Shown here piece after piece: positions 57,022 through 64,000 of a stretch of DNA of 64,000 nucleotides. Location of the stretch: assembly GCF_046348265.1 (NCBI RefSeq), contig NZ_JAXMEO010000006.1. One strand, 5' to 3'. Numbering within the stretch: position 1 is the stretch's first letter; every line of letters begins with the position of its first letter. The position numbers and the translations under genes were made by a program. The stretch is from Pelomonas sp937871895 (GTDB taxonomy: Bacteria; Pseudomonadota; Gammaproteobacteria; Burkholderiales; Burkholderiaceae_C). The notes below the pieces were generated by a model. The model worked only from the letters and a program-made list of their open reading frames with translations, was not told the DNA's origin and did no database searches.

Positions 57022-59433
57022 TCAAGCTGCAGGGGTGTCGGCCGCGCCGCGCCAGCGACGCAGGGTCAACGCGTTGGCCACGACGCTCACGCTACTGAAG
57101 GCCATGGCTGCGCCGGCGATGACGGGATTGAGCAGGCCCAGCGCCGCCAGGGGGATGCCCAGCACGTTGTAGCCGAAGGCCCAGAACAAGCCTTGCTTGA
57201 TCTTCGAGTAGGTGCGACGAGACACGTCGAGCGAGTCCGCCACCAGGCGCGGGTCGCCGCGCATCAGCGTGATGCCTGCGGTCTCGGTCGCCACATCCGC
57301 GCCGCCGGCCATCGCATACGACACCGAGGCGGCAGCCAGTGCCGGTCCGTCGTTCAGGCCGTCGCCGACGAAGGCCACCACCTCACCGGCATCGCGCAAC
57401 GCCTTGACGACGTCGGCCTTGTCTCCGGGGAGTACCTCGGCGCGGACTTCGTCGATGCCAAGCTGCTTCGCCACGGCTTCCGCGGCGCCCCGGTTGTCTC
57501 CCGTCAACATGACCGTCCGGATGCCCAGCTCATGGAGCCGAGCCACGGCCGCGCCGGCGGTGACCTTCACCGTGTCCCCAAAAGCCAAGAGCCCGAGCAC
57601 GCGTCGCTGATCGCCCTCCGAGCCGATCAGCCACGACACCGTCTTGCCTTGGGCTTCCAGTCGGCGAGCGGCAGGGTGCGCCGCGCCTTCTTCCAGCCCC
57701 AGTTCACGCAGAAGGCGGGTGCTGCCCAGGGCGATCTTCTGGCCGCGCACAACGCCTTCGACGCCTCGGCCGGGCAGTGCCGCGACCTGATGGGCTTCGG
57801 GGACCGGCAGGCGCTCTTCGCGCACCTTGTCCATGACCGCGAGGGCCAGCGGGTGGCTGCTCGATCGTTGGAGTGCAGCGGCGAAGCGCAGCACGTCGTC
57901 GCGGCTCACCCCTTCGACGGGCTCGACCGCTGCAAGCGAAGGCCTGCCTTCGGTCAATGTGCCGGTCTTGTCGAAGGCGACGACCGTCACCGAGTGCGCG
58001 ACTTCGAGCGCCTCGGCGTCCTTGATGAGGATGCCGTGGCGGGCCGCCACGCCCGTGCCGGCCATGATGGCGGTGGGTGTGGCCAGGCCGAGGGCGCAGG
58101 GGCATGCGATGACCAACACCGCCACGGCGTTGATGAGGGCCGCTTCCCAGTCTCCGTTCGCTACTGCCCAGCCGAGGAAGGTGGCCAGGGCGATCGCCAG
58201 GACCACCGGCACGAACACCGCGCTAACCCGGTCGACGATGCGCTGGATCGGCGCCTTGGCGGCCTGGGCCGACTCCACCATGCGGATGATGCGGGCCAGC
58301 GTCGTCTCGGCACCGACGGCGGTCGTTCGCACGATCAACAGGCCTTCGGCGTTGACCGAGCCTCCAGTGACCTTGTCCCCGACGTTCTTGGCAACGGGGA
58401 GGCTTTCACCGGTGATCAGGGATTCGTCGACATGGCTGCGGCCTTCGGTGATCTCGCCGTCCACGGAGACCCGGTCACCGGGGCGAACGACGACCAGGTC
58501 GCCGATGAGCAGCTGCTCGACGGGGATATCCGACTCCACGCCGCCGCGGCGCACGCGGGCCATGGTCGGCCGCAAGGCATTGAGTGCACGGATCGCATCG
58601 GCGGTCTGGCGCTTGGCGCGGTGCTCCAGCCACTTGCCCAACAGCACCAGCGTGATGACGGCGGCGGACGCCTCGAAGTACAGATGCGGCATGCCATGGT
58701 CGGCATGCTTGACGAGCAGGTAGATCGACAAGCCGTAGGCCGCCGACGTGCCCAGGGCGACGAGAAGGTCCATGTTGCCGGTCTTTGCCAGCACCGCCTT
58801 CCAGCCAGCGCGATAGAACCGCCAGCCCAGCCAAAACTGCACCGGCGTCGCGAGCGCCAGCTGCAGCCAGCCGTTCAGCATCCATTCAATGCCGAAGAGC
58901 TGGAGCGCCATCGGCACGATCAGCGGCAACGTCATTCCAGCACTCACCGCCACAGGCCACCAATCGGCACCGCTGCGGACGGGCTGGGCCACTTCATTCT
59001 TCAAATCGCTGGCCGCGTATCCCGCCTTGTCCACGGCAGCCTTGAGTACGGCGACAGGCACGGTCGACAGCGCCTGGATCGTCGCCCGCTCCGTGGCTAA
59101 GTTGACCGAGGCGCTGGAGACGCCCGGCACCTTCAGCAGAGCCCGTTCCAAGCGACCGGCGCACGAAGCGCAGGTCATGCCTCCGACCTGCAACACGGTC
59201 TCCGCGGTGGCAACGTCGTAGCCTGCCTTGCGAACGGCGGCGGCGAGCACGTCCGCGCCCACGGACCCGTCGGCATCGACCGTGACCTCCTCGGTTGCAA
59301 GGTTCACGCTGGCCGTCTGGACGCCCGGCACCGCGCGAAGTGTTTTCTCGACGCGCAGAACGCATGAAGCGCAGGTCATGCCAGTCACCTGCAGCTTGAT
59401 GTCATGTGGATTTGAAAGTGCAGCGATGCTCAT
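57022..59433 (-). CDS. copA: CopA Cu(I)-exporting P1B ATPase
   Basis: 803 residues from MSIAALSN. Two HMA domains with GMTCASC (Cys21/24 and Cys88/91). Membrane site CPC in VLVIACPCALGLAT, TGES, DKTGTLTEGRP and GDGLNDGPALAAA. The hinge loop has Gly where Ala or Ser is usual (NDGPAL). It exports Cu(I) to the periplasm. Divergent from copZ, with two CueR-type sites between them. Confidence 0.94.
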   Translation of the reverse strand: MSIAALSNPHDIKLQVTGMTCASCVLRVEKTLRAVPGVQTASVNLATEEVTVDADGSVGADVLAAAVRKAGYDVATAETVLQVGGMTCASCAGRLERALLKVPGVSSASVNLATERATIQALSTVPVAVLKAAVDKAGYAASDLKNEVAQPVRSGADWWPVAVSAGMTLPLIVPMALQLFGIEWMLNGWLQLALATPVQFWLGWRFYRAGWKAVLAKTGNMDLLVALGTSAAYGLSIYLLVKHADHGMPHLYFEASAAVITLVLLGKWLEHRAKRQTADAIRALNALRPTMARVRRGGVESDIPVEQLLIGDLVVVRPGDRVSVDGEITEGRSHVDESLITGESLPVAKNVGDKVTGGSVNAEGLLIVRTTAVGAETTLARIIRMVESAQAAKAPIQRIVDRVSAVFVPVVLAIALATFLGWAVANGDWEAALINAVAVLVIACPCALGLATPTAIMAGTGVAARHGILIKDAEALEVAHSVTVVAFDKTGTLTEGRPSLAAVEPVEGVSRDDVLRFAAALQRSSSHPLALAVMDKVREERLPVPEAHQVAALPGRGVEGVVRGQKIALGSTRLLRELGLEEGAAHPAARRLEAQGKTVSWLIGSEGDQRRVLGLLAFGDTVKVTAGAAVARLHELGIRTVMLTGDNRGAAEAVAKQLGIDEVRAEVLPGDKADVVKALRDAGEVVAFVGDGLNDGPALAAASVSYAMAGGADVATETAGITLMRGDPRLVADSLDVSRRTYSKIKQGLFWAFGYNVLGIPLAALGLLNPVIAGAAMAFSSVSVVANALTLRRWRGAADTPAA

Positions 59434-59464
59434 GGCGGACCTCAAATGCTGTTCAATTCAGGCA

Positions 59465-59494
59465 TCGTCAAGGTTCCCACGTTGGCAAGGTCAA
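59465..59494 (-). promoter_or_regulatory. CueR-type promoter of copA
   Basis: On the minus strand: TTGACC (59489-59494), the box ACCTTGCCAACGTGGGAACC and a -10-like TTGACGAT. It lies about 30 bp upstream of the copA start. Confidence 0.7.
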
Positions 59495-59544
59495 TAGGCC
59501 GTGTAATTTATCTGACTTCTGGATGGATTCTTCAAACGTCCAGA

Positions 59545-59577
59545 TTGACGTTCCAACTGTGGGAGGCTCGAAAGTGC
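59545..59577 (+). promoter_or_regulatory. CueR-type promoter of copZ
   Basis: On the plus strand: TTGACG (59545-59550), TTCCAACTGTGGGAGGC and a -10-like TCGAAAGT. It reads toward copZ at 59611, mirroring the copA promoter. Confidence 0.7.
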
Positions 59578-59610
59578 AGCTGTCACCACCAACCGTCCCA
59601 GGAGGACACC

Positions 59611-59874
59611 ATGATTGCCTTCGAAGTGAACGACATGACTTGCGGCCACTGCGTCAGCACCATCACCAGAGCGCTGAAGGGCGTGGATAAGGACGCCAAG
59701 GTAGCCATCGACCTGGCGGCCCATCGAGTGCAGGTGGATTCCAGCTCTGCGGATGCGGAAGAACTGGCCGATGCCATCAAGGACGCGGGCTACAGCCCGA
59801 CGCCAGTCGCGTCGGCGACCGCCCCGGTGGCTGCCAAAGCGTCCGGCGGTTGCTGCGGTTGCGGCAGTCGTTGA
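59611..59874 (+). CDS. copZ: CopZ Cu(I) metallochaperone
   Basis: 87 residues from the ATG at 59611, with GGAGGA ten bases before. MIAFEVNDMTCGHCVSTI contains the Cu(I) site. A Cys-rich tail (GGCCGCGSR) follows, shared with the copy at 49460 and unusual for CopZ. Delivers copper to CopA. Confidence 0.9.
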   Translation: MIAFEVNDMTCGHCVSTITRALKGVDKDAKVAIDLAAHRVQVDSSSADAEELADAIKDAGYSPTPVASATAPVAAKASGGCCGCGSR

Positions 59875-59981
59875 TCTCAGGGGCATCGATCCGCGTTGCC
59901 AGCATCTGCGTTGACGCGGATCAAGCACCTTTCGACTGTTTGGAACGAAGCTCACCGTGCAACTAACGATAGGAACATGCC

Positions 59982-60220
59982 ATGGACGACATGCAGCCAT
60001 CCCGTAAGCCCGTATGGCAAACGCCAGCGGGCGCCTTCATGCTCGTCGCCGGCCTCGTTGGCCTGTATTACTGCTGACCGAGCATCTCACGCACTTCACA
60101 CAGGCGATTCCCTACCTCTTCCTGTTGGCATGCCCACTGATGCACCTGTTCGGACATCACCATGGCGGGCAGCATCAACACGGCAACGACGAAGCTCGCG
60201 AAAAACAGAGCCGCCCCTGA
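59982..60220 (+). pseudogene. DUF2933 small membrane protein, frameshifted
   Basis: Starts MDDMQPSRKPVWQTPAG and reads AFMLVAGLVGLYY to a stop at 60075-60077. The rest of the family (LLTEHLTHFTQAIPYLFLL, then ACPLMHLFGHHHGGQHQHG) continues in another frame to 60220, so one base is missing near 60068-60073. DUF2933 proteins are small, His-tailed membrane proteins of metal-resistance loci. It is either a sequencing error or a recent mutation. Confidence 0.75.
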
Positions 60221-60804
60221 CGCCTTCTTCCCGACGACGGGCCGCGCCTCAAGCCAGAGCCCGTACAGGCACGTGGACCGGCAGATCTTGGCGAAACGGG
60301 TTGGTCGCTGCCGGCGCCCGTATTCCCTGCGCGTTGATTTCCGGATCACCGTCCAGCGTACGAAGCGCGCACAGGATCTAGAGGGTCCGGAACTCCGTGA
60401 GCGCCGCCTCCAACTTGCCCAGGAACGTCCTGGCCTGCAAGACCATTTGTCGCCACCGATTCCCTTTTGCGATGGACGTTGACCGGCGCCCATTTGCCGC
60501 CGCATTCAACCTGCGCCGCACCTGAACGCACAAAAGAAAAAAGAAAACCCCGGACGCAATGCCGGGGCTGCAAAGCCTTATCGCTGTCATCACGACCAGG
60601 CTCCTGCTCAGGGAGGAAAAGCAGGGAGGCCGGCTAGCCGTCCTCGCCGGTGAATGTAGCAGGGCGGAATCGGCGAGGCTGATGCAACGAAGCGACATGA
60701 GGGCATGCCAGGCCCATGGGGATGTGCGCACGCAATCCGAGCACCGGCGCCCGAATGGCCCCGGCCGTTGACTACGATGGCGCAGGCGCGGTAAAGCGCG
60801 AGCC
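60221..60804. other. Intergenic region with minus-strand terminator
   Basis: No recognisable gene. A hairpin CCCCGG / CCGGGG (60548-60567) followed on the minus strand by TTTTCTTTTTTC (60532 onward) should end transcription of the RES gene. A stretch at 60582-60622 (CGCTGTCATCACGA and GCTCAGGGAGGAAAAGC) repeats one at 33949-33988. Confidence 0.6.
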
Positions 60805-61383
60805 TCACGCAAGGGGCAATTGAGCGCCCGAGGCCACCGTGACCACCAGACGGTGCGAGTTTCCCGTCCTAGGTTGGACCAGGCGCTGCCGCCAGCGGGC
60901 GCGTACATGAGCAAATGTGTGTTCGAACATGGCATAGCAAGTGCCGCCGTGCTGCTGTGCCGACCGGTAGGCAATCCCATCGAAGCCTGCGCTGGCGGCT
61001 TCGGCAGCCAGCGCCTGCGTCGGGGAGTAGCGCGTCGACTGCAGCACCGGGTATGACGCCGCATGCTGAGTCAGGTCCAGCAGGATCATGTCGTCGGCCA
61101 GCTCAGCGCACAGCAACTCGCCAGCGCGCAGCCGCTCCAGTGAGATGAACTGCTGCTCGCGGCGGCCGAAGACCTCGTAGCCCGCCGTGTCCTGGGAGTC
61201 GGCGAAATACGCGACCCGCCTGTCAGGGATGCTGAAGCGTCCCGCGAGGCTGCTGGCTCGCGCCACTCGCAAGGCGCCGATGGCCGGGCTGCCCGGCCGC
61301 GCACGGGCCGGTTGGATCCGGAAGAGGACTCGGTGCCGGTTCAGCAGAAAAGGTGGAGTTCCTTCGAAGGTATCGAGGTTCAT
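60805..61383 (-). CDS. RES-domain toxin-type protein
   Basis: 192 residues. RES features in order: Arg in VLFRIQPARA, AGRFSIPDRRVAYFAD with DTAGYEVFGR (Glu), and Ser in GFDGIAYRSAQQHGGTCYAMFE. RES toxins of type II pairs degrade NAD+. It follows a truncated antitoxin by 9 bp on the same strand, the normal order in these modules. Full-length in appearance. Confidence 0.85.
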   Translation of the reverse strand: MNLDTFEGTPPFLLNRHRVLFRIQPARARPGSPAIGALRVARASSLAGRFSIPDRRVAYFADSQDTAGYEVFGRREQQFISLERLRAGELLCAELADDMILLDLTQHAASYPVLQSTRYSPTQALAAEAASAGFDGIAYRSAQQHGGTCYAMFEHTFAHVRARWRQRLVQPRTGNSHRLVVTVASGAQLPLA

Positions 61384-61392
61384 AACGGAGGG

Positions 61393-61545
61393 TCAGAAAC
61401 CCTCCGCGCTGGCCAACGCCAAAACCCGATCAGCTTGGCCTCGCTCCAGGGCCTGGCGAGGCGTGGCCCCATCCAGTCCGCCGTGCGGGGTCTCGAGGAA
61501 CGACAGCAAGGCCCAGCCATCGAGAGTGCCCAACGCCTTGAACAC
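61393..61545 (-). pseudogene. Antitoxin (Xre/MbcA/ParS type), C-terminal fragment
   Basis: About 50 codons with TLDGWALLSFLETPHGGLDG and ATPRQALERGQADRVLALAS, the typical toxin-binding end of RES-associated antitoxins. The N-terminal DNA-binding half is absent: the frame hits TAG at 61546-61548. The other RES gene starts in the opposite direction at this point, so a rearrangement joined them. Confidence 0.75.
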
Positions 61546-62434
61546 CTACGACCTGCTCAGAGACGAGATCGCGCTTTCCCTTCCGCGGGACCACAAGGGA
61601 AAGCTTTTCTACGCCTTGCTGCACGCGCTTCCGGATGAGACATGGTGCGACCACGATTGGACCTGCCTGGATCTTGATCAGGCGCTGCTGACTAGCTGGG
61701 AGAGCTTCTGCGAGACGGTGAAGCACAGGCGCCGCTTCTTTTTCCACAGCACCGGATCAGACGATGTCGATTCATACACGCCGGCTTCGCTGCTCGCCAC
61801 GATCGCAAGCGCAAGCCGGGAGATGGGCCTTGTCAGGGAAATAGAGGAGGGCACGTCCCTCTGGCGTGCGCGAACGAATCTGCCGCCGGACCGACGGGAG
61901 CTGGCCAATGAATACGGCACGCCGCCTGTCGAGTTTGCGACCCAGAGCAACCGCATGAACCCGCCTGGCATACCCATGCTCTACGTGGCTTCGTCCCGCA
62001 GAACGGCGGTCATGGAAACGCGGGTAACGCGCGCCGACGTTGGCCGATGGCTGGCGTTGAAGCCGCTTCGGGTGCTGGATCTGCGCGAGCTCCCGGCGGT
62101 CCCGGGCTTGTTTTCAGAAGTCGGGCGCCAGCGGCGCCTGGTGCTTCGATTCCTGCACGCTTTTGCCGCCGACGTCATGAAGCCGGTCGAGCGTGATGAG
62201 CGCGTGCACATCGACTATCTGCCGCCCCAGGTGGTGACCGAGTTCCTGCGCGACTTTGCTTTCCCTGGCGGCCGACTGGACGGTATCGCCTATGGCAGCA
62301 CGGTGCATAGGCAGGGCTGGAACGTCGTCCTCTTTGCAGAGCCTGTGCATCTCGGCTTGCAGGAATCCAACTGGCGAAAGGTGGACCCTTGGTTGAGATT
62401 TGACGGCGCATCAGCGTTCAGTACGGAAAGCTGA
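61526..62434 (+). CDS. Second RES-domain protein, N-terminus possibly truncated
   Basis: About 302 residues if started at the GTG at 61526. The N-terminal half (LLRDEIALSLPRDHKGKLFY and beyond) is helical. The RES part has SLWRARTNLPPDRRELANEY, MLYVASSRRTAVMETRV and LDGIAYGSTVHRQGWNVVLF. It belongs to a different RES subtype from the neighbour. The true start is unclear because the junction with the antitoxin fragment falls here. Confidence 0.7.
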   Translation: MPNALNTYDLLRDEIALSLPRDHKGKLFYALLHALPDETWCDHDWTCLDLDQALLTSWESFCETVKHRRRFFFHSTGSDDVDSYTPASLLATIASASREMGLVREIEEGTSLWRARTNLPPDRRELANEYGTPPVEFATQSNRMNPPGIPMLYVASSRRTAVMETRVTRADVGRWLALKPLRVLDLRELPAVPGLFSEVGRQRRLVLRFLHAFAADVMKPVERDERVHIDYLPPQVVTEFLRDFAFPGGRLDGIAYGSTVHRQGWNVVLFAEPVHLGLQESNWRKVDPWLRFDGASAFSTES

Positions 62435-62482
62435 AGCGGCTTTTGCGGCGAGCGAGGCTGCCGCACCTTGTAGCTTGGCGCG

Positions 62483-63349
62483 CTAACCATAAAAGTCTGC
62501 TTCCCCCGGAGGTCTCGACTTGAAGCGCTTGTGCAGCCAGAAGTATTGATGGGGTTGGCGCCGGACCTGGGCTTCAATGACGGCATTCATGCGCGCCGAA
62601 TCCGCAGCGGCGTCGGTGGTCGGGAAGTTGTCCAGCGCAGGCTCAATGACCAAGGTGTAGCCGGCAGCCTCGCGCCGTGGGTAGCAAGGCAGTACTGCCG
62701 CGCCAGCGACCATGGCCATCCGTGAGAGGCCGGTGATGGTTGCGGCGTTCACACCGAAGAAGGGTACGAAAACTGAGTCGCGGTGCCCGAAATCCTGGTC
62801 GGGCAGGTAGTACAGCCGGTAGCCGTCCCGCAGCGCGCGAATGACGGCGCGTGTGCCTTGCTGTCGCGAGAAGATGATGCCGGTACCCAGCCGGAGCCGG
62901 CGGGTTCGGAAGAACTCGTCCAGCCAGGGGTCCTTTTGGCGCGAGTAGATGCTGACGAGTTCCGTCTCTAGCGACACGCGCAGGCCGGCCAGGTCCAACC
63001 CGGTGAAGTGCGGCATCATCAAAATCACCGGCCTGCCTTCGTGCTGTTTCAGATGCTCCAGGCCTTCGATGCTCATCAGGCGCCGCAGGCGTTCGGGCGA
63101 TGCAAACCAGCAGTACCCGTACTCCAACAGCATCTGAACCATGGCGACGAAGTGGCGCCGAAGCAGCCGGGAGCGGTCGGCCTCGGTCCAGTCAGGCAGG
63201 CAACGTCTGAGGTTCACTCGACCAATGTGGCGTCGGGAGGACGGGATCGAAGCGATGAGGTGGCCAACGAGCCAGCCCAGGGCCGAAATCGCCTTGAACG
63301 GTAGCCAGCTCAACAGCCAAACACAGGCAACGGTCGCTTTGAAGAACAC
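62483..63349 (-). CDS. LpxL/HtrB-family acyltransferase carried by the transposon (replacement copy)
   Basis: 288 residues from a GTG at 63347-63349 (VFFKATVACVWLLSWLPFKA), the same length as the reconstructed host protein. HX4D motif in MMPHFTGLD, then GTGIIFSRQQGTR and YLPDQDFGHRDSVFVPFFG. It is similar to the interrupted host gene over its whole length, but many substitutions show it is not a recent duplicate. It lies about 400 bp inside the right end and points the same way as the host promoter left outside. A TTG at 63400 gives a longer alternative. Confidence 0.88.
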   Translation of the reverse strand: MFFKATVACVWLLSWLPFKAISALGWLVGHLIASIPSSRRHIGRVNLRRCLPDWTEADRSRLLRRHFVAMVQMLLEYGYCWFASPERLRRLMSIEGLEHLKQHEGRPVILMMPHFTGLDLAGLRVSLETELVSIYSRQKDPWLDEFFRTRRLRLGTGIIFSRQQGTRAVIRALRDGYRLYYLPDQDFGHRDSVFVPFFGVNAATITGLSRMAMVAGAAVLPCYPRREAAGYTLVIEPALDNFPTTDAAADSARMNAVIEAQVRRQPHQYFWLHKRFKSRPPGEADFYG

Positions 63350-63404
63350 TGAAGGACTCTTGTAGCTATGCAGATGCGGATCAGCGCTGAGCCGGCACAA
63401 AACC

Positions 63405-63690
63405 GGAGGTCAACGCTGTGTGAGGCGGCCGTCCGCGTGGAAATGGGTGGTCAACGTTGTTCTCAGTGCGCCAGCGGGGGTCAACGCTGTGCGGACTGCC
63501 GACGGCGTGCAGGTCTGCGCGACGGGGCCGGCGCTGAGGACAGGTCTGTGCCACAGTGCCAACCAGCTCACCGGGCCGTACGCTAACGTTGGGCGAAACG
63601 GCCACAAGTAGGTGAAGGTTGGACAGGACGACCACGCCCAACGTTGCTGTCATATCGGCGGCCACCGCCGGTAAACGTTGGGCGACGGAT
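63405..63690. repeat. Right-end array of putative transposase-binding motifs
   Basis: Six related motifs: GGTCAACGCTG (63408), GGTCAACGTTG (63449), GGTCAACGCTG (63479), CTAACGTTGGGCGA (63582), CGCCCAACGTTGC (63635) and GGTAAACGTTGGGCGA (63670). Read inward from the right end, the last one is TCGCCCAACGTTTACC and pairs with the left-end motif at 15841. No gene is recognisable here. Confidence 0.65.
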
Positions 63691-63743
63691 CCAAGGCCCC
63701 CACGGCGCATCATCAGGCGGCTCCGCCGGAGGACATCGGTACA

Positions 63744-63763
63744 GGGATCACGTTGTCCAGCCA
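63744..63763 (-). repeat. Right terminal inverted repeat
   Basis: Read inward on the minus strand: TGGCTGGACAACGTGATCCC, 15 of 20 matching the left end. Directly followed by the GCCAC duplication. Confidence 0.8.
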
Positions 63764-63768
63764 GCCAC
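63764..63768. repeat. 5-bp target-site duplication (right copy), GCCAC
   Basis: Same five bases as at 15763-15767, flanking the right inverted end. Confidence 0.85.
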
Positions 63769-63791
63769 ACCACGCTGACGGCGACACGCAT
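63764..63791 (-). pseudogene. Displaced first codons of the host LpxL-family gene
   Basis: From the ATG at 63789-63791 the minus strand reads MRVAVSVVW plus one base, then enters the element. Joined to 15762 it continues LLSWLPFRAIAGLGW without a frame change. GGGAG lies about ten bases before the ATG. In the present arrangement the frame runs on into the transposon and stops at 63381, about 32 bp before the replacement copy. Confidence 0.82.
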
Positions 63792-63919
63792 CAAGACGCG
63801 ACTCCCGCCGGCCCTTTGTTATTTAACATAATGCACATTGTAGATAATACAATCCGACGTCCCAGCCCACACATGGCTCTACTATCGCCGACCTCGCAGA
63901 CCGGTCCCGCGTCACGCCC
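63792..63919. promoter_or_regulatory. Divergent promoter region of host acyltransferase and xthA
   Basis: 128 bp containing an AT-rich core (about 63818-63852, with TTATTTAACATAATGCACAT) flanked by GC-rich sequence. It should carry the promoters of the interrupted acyltransferase (minus) and xthA (plus). Exact -35/-10 boxes could not be fixed. Confidence 0.5.
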
Positions 63920-64000
63920 ATGAAACTCGCCACCTGGAACGTCAATTCGCTGGCCGTGCGCCTGCCTCAAGTCATGGAATGGCTGGCTGCCAATCCCGTG
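63920..64000 (+). CDS. xthA: Exodeoxyribonuclease III, N-terminal part (runs off window)
   Basis: The ATG at 63920 starts MKLATWNVNSLAVRLPQVME, the conserved N-terminus of exonuclease III / AP endonucleases, with the catalytic Asn in TWNVNS. Only 27 codons are in the window. The enzyme repairs abasic sites. Confidence 0.85.
   Translation, partial: MKLATWNVNSLAVRLPQVMEWLAANPV

Larger units (their letters stand above)
15768..63763. mobile_element. Tn7-like transposon carrying metal-resistance cargo (about 48 kb)
   Basis: The boundaries rest on four observations: 20-bp imperfect inverted ends (15 of 20 matching), a perfect 5-bp duplication as made by Tn7/Mu-type transposases, inverted arrays of putative transposase-binding motifs just inside both ends, and in-frame restoration of the interrupted host gene (28 + 839 nt = 289 codons including stop). 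Inside are TnsA-, TnsB- and TnsC-like genes near the left end, a 40-kb metal-resistance cargo, and a spare copy of the interrupted gene near the right end. tnsC is truncated by an IS3 element and no TniQ/TnsD gene is present, so the element is probably no longer autonomous. Confidence 0.82.

Noticed and set aside
14924..63349. The two acyltransferase genes as a recent tandem duplication
   Set aside because: They differ at many positions and are separated by precise transposon ends; the split host gene and the spare copy explain them better.
15871..63690. GTTGGGC/GCCCAAC motifs resembling integron attC core sites
   Set aside because: No integrase and no cassette structure; the inverted placement at both ends fits transposase-binding sites better.

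Overview
The window looks like a high-GC betaproteobacterial chromosome, probably Burkholderiales. That placement is inferred from the gene families and base composition, not from a marker gene. About 48 kb of it is one inserted element loaded with metal-resistance genes.

Left chromosomal part (1-15767). It holds the end of an asparaginase gene, an ohrR-ohr peroxide module with a divergent DUF1304 gene sharing an OhrR-type operator, a transporter and pseudouridine-synthase pair, a quinone oxidoreductase, a PAS histidine kinase, a small Mpo1-like protein and a CBS-domain protein. aroC follows, then an alanine/proline-rich protein of unknown function, then gcvP-gcvH-gcvT behind a tandem glycine riboswitch. 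From about 7.9 to 10.8 kb all three genes are broken by many small indels while their flanks are clean. This looks like poor local sequence more than real decay.

The inserted element (15768-63763). A Tn7-like transposon sits inside an LpxL-family acyltransferase gene. The 5-bp target duplication GCCAC flanks 20-bp imperfect inverted ends, and joining the two halves of the host gene through one GCCAC restores a 288-codon frame. Just inside the left end lie a membrane protein, an XRE repressor and a divergent small DNA-binding protein. Next comes a tightly overlapping operon: a TnsA-like protein, two small proteins (one resembling a piece of the transposase N-terminus), a TnsB-like DDE transposase and a TnsC-like ATPase. 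The ATPase gene is cut by an IS3-family element that has lost its target duplication, so the rest of the module was probably deleted.

Cargo. (a) cadA-czcI-czcC-czcB-czcA-DMT transporter, with divergent cadR/pbrR, for Zn/Cd/Co/Pb. (b) A cusA with a 5'-truncated cusB fused head-to-head to a truncated merR. (c) A complete cusC-cusB(F)-cusA set with small secreted proteins. (d) A copper/silver P-type ATPase with two CPMHP metal-binding repeats, a small membrane protein and a CopZ-like chaperone. (e) A protein combining a helix-hairpin-helix region with a nuclease-like region. (f) A periplasmic copper operon: cysteine-rich protein, TolC-like protein, multicopper oxidase, cupredoxin, DUF411 and CusF. 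(g) copA-cueR with divergent copZ and a frameshifted DUF2933 gene. (h) Two rearranged RES toxin-type genes. (i) A full-length second copy of the interrupted acyltransferase.

How it fits together. The extra acyltransferase lies just inside the right end, in the same direction as the host promoter left outside that end. It appears to replace the gene the element destroys. Several CueR-type promoters tie the copper genes into one regulon. Right of the element lie the displaced first codons of the host acyltransferase and the start of a divergent xthA.
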